From CAZUTK01 sp964623265 (GTDB taxonomy: Bacteria; Electryoneota; B3-LCP), in assembly GCA_964623265.1 (NCBI GenBank), contig CAZUTK010000024.1, forward strand, positions 1-35,434: DNA of 35,434 nucleotides. Direction: 5' to 3'. The notes beneath the pieces were generated by a model. It was given only the letters and a program-made list of their open reading frames with translations. It made no database searches and was not told the DNA's origin. The position numbers were made by a program, and so were the translations under genes. Shown piece by piece: positions 31,969 to 35,434 of this stretch. Each line of letters starts with the position of its first letter. The first letter of the stretch is position 1.

Positions 31969-33500
31969 AGCCCTTGTGAGTTGCCTTTGACTTCCGTATG
32001 CTCCCTGCCGATCAAACGTAGCCACCAGGTGCGTAGTGCGCGTTCGGTCTTGAGTTCCTGAACGCCTCGAATCACATTGCGGAAGGATCGGTAAACCTTC
32101 AGCGGGTGAAAGATCAATTTCGTTCCGTAAAAAGAGAGGTAACCGAGATATTTCAGCAAGACAATCTGGCGATCCCCGATATACTGCGAATAGGACTTCG
32201 AGACCAGAAGATCGCCGTGCGGGGTCAAGGCGTCGAAGAATCTCTCTCCGACGACGACTTTCCCTTCCTGCTCCAGCCGAGAGATCAGCTTGGAACCCGG
32301 AAGAGGCGAATAGATCGAAAAAACGACTTCGTCCACGCCATAAAACGCCAGCCTGACGGCGAGCCGGATCGAGCGTAACACGTCCGAAATCCGTTCGTCC
32401 GGCAATCCCAGCATAAAATAGCAGGCGATGTGCAGCTTCTTTTTCGTCGCTAATTTCGCGGCGCGGATGACCGCGTTCAAGTCGAGCCTCTTGTGGATCA
32501 CCTCCTGCAACACCCGCGGCGATCCGGACTCGGCGGCGATGGTGATTTGAGTGCATCCGGACTGCATCATCAAATCCAGCGTCTCCTCGGTGATGCTCTC
32601 GGCTCGAACACCATTGGAAGTCTGCCAGACGATATTAAGCTTTCGCGCGCTGAGTTCAAGGCAGAATTCCTGCACCCATTTCAAATTTGTCGTCAGACTC
32701 TCATCTTCAAAATGGACTTCCTCAATCCCGTACTGCTTTTGCAAGAATTCGATCTCGTCCACTACATTCTTGGGGGATCTTGCGCGCCAGCGTCGGTGCC
32801 AGATCTGAGGGGTATTGCAGAAGGTACAGCCGTAGGGGCACCCACGCGTGGCGATCATTGTCGTCCAGCGGATCCGATTCGCGCTCCCGTGCGGTTCCCT
32901 GGCTGCAAAGTAATGCTGCATCGGCAGGAGATCCCTGCGGGGAAAGGGAATCTGATCGAGGTCCGAGATAAATTGAGTCTTAGGATTAATGAAGATTTCT
33001 CCCTTATACTTATACCCTAAGCCGTCAATCTCCTCCCATCCCCCGTCCTTCTCGATGGCTTCCACCAGATGCGAGAAAGTCATCTCCCCTTCCGAAAGCA
33101 CGACAAAATCAACCGCTGGATGCTCCAGCGTTTGACGGGTCATAATCGTCGGATGCGCTCCGCCGAAGACCACGATCGTTTCCGGGAAGCACTCCTTGAC
33201 CCGCCGCGCGATTTCAGCGGCTATAAAGTAGGCGAACGTGTACAAATTCGAAATGCCGACGATGCGGGTTTGCGGCGGTATGGAATTCAGGATTTCCTGA
33301 AATGTCAATCCGCGCAGGTAATGATCCTTCCAAGGAAAGATTTGTTGATATTTTTCGCCGACTGCATCAATGATCTTCACTGAATGATGCTGCGGATCCA
33401 GCATCGCGGCGAGATAGCAGAGTCCCAGCGGCGGGACAACACCGGCGGTTTCCTGCGTCTTCGAAAAGTTCTGCGGGGGACTGATTAGAGTGATCTGCAC
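31965..33500 (-). CDS. B12-binding-type radical SAM enzyme
   Basis: This 511-residue protein has a B12-binding-type domain (ISPPQNFSKTQ, VPPLGLCYLAAML, VFGGAHPTIMTRQ, LSEGEMTFSHLV) and a radical SAM cluster C221-x3-C225-x2-C228 in TRGCPYGCTFC. It continues with VHFEDESLTTNLKW, TIAAESGSPRVLQ, CYFMLGLPDERISD and FSIYSPLPGSKL. The C-terminal 60 residues are basic and hydrophobic. It differs from all seven enzymes in the other block. The start is GTG 33500. No other in-frame start is available because TAA lies shortly upstream. Its coupling with GT39, GT2 and YdjC-type genes recalls the hopanoid genes hpnH-K, where HpnJ is a radical SAM enzyme, but it is not recognisably HpnJ. Confidence 0.88.
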   Translation of the reverse strand: MQITLISPPQNFSKTQETAGVVPPLGLCYLAAMLDPQHHSVKIIDAVGEKYQQIFPWKDHYLRGLTFQEILNSIPPQTRIVGISNLYTFAYFIAAEIARRVKECFPETIVVFGGAHPTIMTRQTLEHPAVDFVVLSEGEMTFSHLVEAIEKDGGWEEIDGLGYKYKGEIFINPKTQFISDLDQIPFPRRDLLPMQHYFAAREPHGSANRIRWTTMIATRGCPYGCTFCNTPQIWHRRWRARSPKNVVDEIEFLQKQYGIEEVHFEDESLTTNLKWVQEFCLELSARKLNIVWQTSNGVRAESITEETLDLMMQSGCTQITIAAESGSPRVLQEVIHKRLDLNAVIRAAKLATKKKLHIACYFMLGLPDERISDVLRSIRLAVRLAFYGVDEVVFSIYSPLPGSKLISRLEQEGKVVVGERFFDALTPHGDLLVSKSYSQYIGDRQIVLLKYLGYLSFYGTKLIFHPLKVYRSFRNVIRGVQELKTERALRTWWLRLIGREHTEVKGNSQGL

Positions 33501-33536
33501 GTTTTACCGTTGTTTTCCGATGTAATCCACAAATGC

Positions 33537-34967
33537 TTATTGACCCGGCACCATATTCTTCCACAAATCATGGGTGAACCCCAAATGAAACGCTGAACCG
33601 AGATCCACGTATAATTCGAGAATCCAGCCGATTATGAAAAAGCCGAATACGGCGATCGCCAAGAATGGACGGAATCGTTGCGCAATCCTCCTTTTTTTCA
33701 GGTCATCCAATGCGGGCCGCCAATTCGATAGGAAATAGCCGGCGAAGACCATCATGATCGGATTGAGCGGCGCTCGATGCCGGGCGAAACCGTAATAGAC
33801 GAATGTCAACGCGAGAAAATACGCAATAATTAAATAGAGCATAATCCTTGCTGGGGAACGATTCCAAGCGTAAATTGCTCCCCAAATGAAAAGCGGCATC
33901 AAAAGATAGATTCCTGGAGCAGTGACCAATAGAACCAGCGCAAGCTGCCAGCGCGGCACTTTACCCCAATATCCCGCCAGGAGCGACCATCCGAACTCTC
34001 TTTCCACGCCGAAAAAATTCCATTGCATTCGAATTCCCTTAAACAAAAAAAGAAAGGGGTGTCCGCGGATCCAATCTATTGCGGCTTTCCTGCACAGCTC
34101 ATCCTTCTGGGTTTCGGAAAGCTGCCATGCCACAACGCCGCGAAGTTCTTCCGGATCTTCTTTGCTGTAATTATATAATATGAACGGTAATGGATTATGA
34201 TTGTAGAAAAACAGATCCACTCCGGATTTAGTTGTAAGCAACGGCTTTCCGAAGACTCTTGCATTGCGAGCTTGCCAGGGAATCAATACCGACCAAAACA
34301 CCAAAACAAATACCGCCAGTCGGGGAAACAGCTTCCAACGCGCGCGGAAAAATATCAACGCAGCGACGCTGAAGAAAATAGGAAATAAATATAAAGCTGT
34401 CCGGGTTAAAGTCGCCAATCCTAAAAAGAGTCCGGCAAAAGCCGCATCTGAAAATCTGCCGCTGGGAAGATTGACTAAAAACAATACCCCGGACACAAAA
34501 AGAAACATAAACAGGGTCTCGCTTAATAATAGATCCGAGAAGCTCCAGGCTGCGGGATAGATCGCCATCAGCAGGCCGGCCCAGACCGCCGCTCGCCTGT
34601 CAAATACCTTTTCCGCCAATTGATACGTCAAGAGACACGTTACCGCGCTTAAAACCGCTTGGCAAATCCGCACCGCGAAGATGTTGCCCGCTCCGAAAAG
34701 GTAATAAATAACATAAATGAAAATCGGGTAGATCGGCGGCCTCGAAGCGCTCAGGCGACCTTTAACGCGCAAGTCTCCATTCTGCAGAAGGCTCAGACCG
34801 CTCTCGTGATAACCGAGCATATCCGAAATAAGATTGACCTGGGGGTGCAGGAGAACAAGGCCAATCCGCAGCGTAAGTGCGAGCAGAAAGAGCTTCAGCA
34901 AAAAGAAGCGGTCCTGGATGAAAGCTTCCGCACAGCGGTCGCAATATTGTAAGATCCGATAAATCAT
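33537..34967 (-). CDS. GT39/ArnT-like membrane glycosyltransferase
   Basis: This 476-residue polytopic protein has a first helix at about 22-40, then a likely catalytic acid D49 in VNLISDMLGYHESGLSLLQNG, SRPPIYPIFIYVIYYLFG, and about ten further helices. RHRAPLNPIMMVFAGYFL near the C-terminus resembles the end motif of the other two enzymes. It is more distant from the pair at 27534 and 30544 and lacks their FFEPLYP motif. GT39-type enzymes use polyprenyl-phosphate sugars as donors outside the membrane. ATG 34967 lies four bases after the preceding stop. AAAGGA is directly adjacent to it, which is unusually close spacing. Acceptor unknown. Confidence 0.85.
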   Translation of the reverse strand: MIYRILQYCDRCAEAFIQDRFFLLKLFLLALTLRIGLVLLHPQVNLISDMLGYHESGLSLLQNGDLRVKGRLSASRPPIYPIFIYVIYYLFGAGNIFAVRICQAVLSAVTCLLTYQLAEKVFDRRAAVWAGLLMAIYPAAWSFSDLLLSETLFMFLFVSGVLFLVNLPSGRFSDAAFAGLFLGLATLTRTALYLFPIFFSVAALIFFRARWKLFPRLAVFVLVFWSVLIPWQARNARVFGKPLLTTKSGVDLFFYNHNPLPFILYNYSKEDPEELRGVVAWQLSETQKDELCRKAAIDWIRGHPFLFLFKGIRMQWNFFGVEREFGWSLLAGYWGKVPRWQLALVLLVTAPGIYLLMPLFIWGAIYAWNRSPARIMLYLIIAYFLALTFVYYGFARHRAPLNPIMMVFAGYFLSNWRPALDDLKKRRIAQRFRPFLAIAVFGFFIIGWILELYVDLGSAFHLGFTHDLWKNMVPGQ

Positions 34968-34971
34968 TCCT

Positions 34972-35434
34972 TTAGAATTTATCTTCTGTAATTCCTTCCT
35001 CTGCCGGTACGAAATGAATGCCGAAGACTATCCCTTTTGAAATGATATCCGCCTTGCGATACCCGCCTGATTTTAATTCTTCCGGAAGATTTTCTTCTTT
35101 AACCCATTTCAGCGGACTGCCGACAAAGAGAAATTCCGGCGGATGCAAGGTTAATATCCAGATCCCCTTCGGCGTCGGTTTCACGTCATCCAGAGAGCGT
35201 ATCCATTCGCCTTCTCTTAGATACTGTCTGCCATTATGCTGGGGAATTTCATGCTTCGAGTATAAATATTCTCTCAGGGATCTGCGATGATAATGAAGCG
35301 ATGCATAGAAAGTGCAAACCCGCAAATAGGGATCGGAATAATGTATAATCACCTCACCATCTCCCAAACGGGCTGAAATCTCCCGCGCTATCGTGGAAAG
35401 GGAGTGACCTTCCGATTCTTCCGCGTACGGCAGC
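34972..35434 (-). CDS. C-terminal part of a probable membrane glycosyltransferase, 5' truncated
   Basis: The frame is open to the high-coordinate end of the window, so this is the last 153 residues of a larger protein. A segment with SEGHSLSTIAREISARLG is followed by GEVIIHYSDPYLRVCTFYAS, LHYHRRSLREYLYSKH and a mixed hydrophobic/charged tail ending ITEDKF. No membrane helix is present in the visible part. The pattern resembles the soluble C-terminal domain found after the membrane helices in some GT39-type glycosyltransferases, and the next gene is of that family. The assignment rests on weak similarity and context. A TTG at 35367 is inside the frame and is not the real start. Confidence 0.55.
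   Translation of the reverse strand, partial: LPYAEESEGHSLSTIAREISARLGDGEVIIHYSDPYLRVCTFYASLHYHRRSLREYLYSKHEIPQHNGRQYLREGEWIRSLDDVKPTPKGIWILTLHPPEFLFVGSPLKWVKEENLPEELKSGGYRKADIISKGIVFGIHFVPAEEGITEDKF

Noticed and set aside
31969..32556. 196-codon N-terminal extension of the GT39-type gene
   Set aside because: It overlaps the radical SAM gene in another frame and is low-complexity Arg-rich. The ATG at 31968 in an ATGA overlap is the natural start.

Overview
The window is one dense array of 27 genes, all on the minus strand, so genes are described from high to low coordinates. It is bacterial: Shine-Dalgarno-like sites precede many starts, ATG/GTG/TTG starts are mixed, and stop/start overlaps are common. 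Gene content (many cobalamin-binding-type radical SAM enzymes, several alkaline-phosphatase-superfamily enzymes, GT39-type membrane glycosyltransferases, a Wza-like export protein) resembles surface-glycan or glycolipid loci of uncultured Gram-negative or candidate-phylum bacteria. I cannot place the organism more precisely. No rRNA, tRNA, CRISPR array, transposase or phage gene was seen.

Upstream block (35434 down to 26904). It holds the tail of a probable membrane glycosyltransferase (partial), a GT39-type glycosyltransferase, a B12-type radical SAM enzyme, a second GT39-type enzyme, a polyprenyl-phosphate-type GT2, a YdjC/HpnK/NaxD-type deacetylase, a third GT39-type enzyme and a SAM methyltransferase. 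Most of these genes overlap or abut. The order GT2, deacetylase, ArnT-like transferase matches the logic of the FlmF2-NaxD-FlmK and ArnC-ArnD-ArnT routes, in which a lipid-carried amino sugar is made, deacylated and transferred outside the inner membrane.

A 314-bp non-coding gap (26590-26903) follows, with a very AT-rich core and a plausible sigma70 promoter (TTGCAT-17-TATATT). It is the only large gap in the window.

Downstream block (26589 down to 1). First come seven B12-type radical SAM enzymes, interrupted once by a GT9 glycosyltransferase. Four are tandem paralogues (26589-20787), two are twins with identical cysteine positions (20748-19285 and 16609-15197), and one is separate (19279-17864). 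Then come a sugar-nucleotide epimerase/dehydratase, a rhamnosyltransferase-like GT2, a fused GT2/polyprenyl-phosphate sugar-1-phosphate transferase, a Wza-like export protein, two alkaline-phosphatase-superfamily enzymes, a flippase-like membrane protein, a PHP hydrolase, a membrane-anchored sulfatase-fold enzyme with Thr at the nucleophile position, a further phosphodiesterase-type enzyme and a truncated GT4.

Taken together, the locus looks like a pathway that starts a glycan on a polyprenyl phosphate, extends it, exports it, and modifies the glycan or its lipid with unusual radical chemistry and phospho-group transfer or hydrolysis. The eight radical SAM enzymes and four phosphatase-superfamily enzymes in one locus are the most unusual feature. 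Their substrates cannot be read from sequence.
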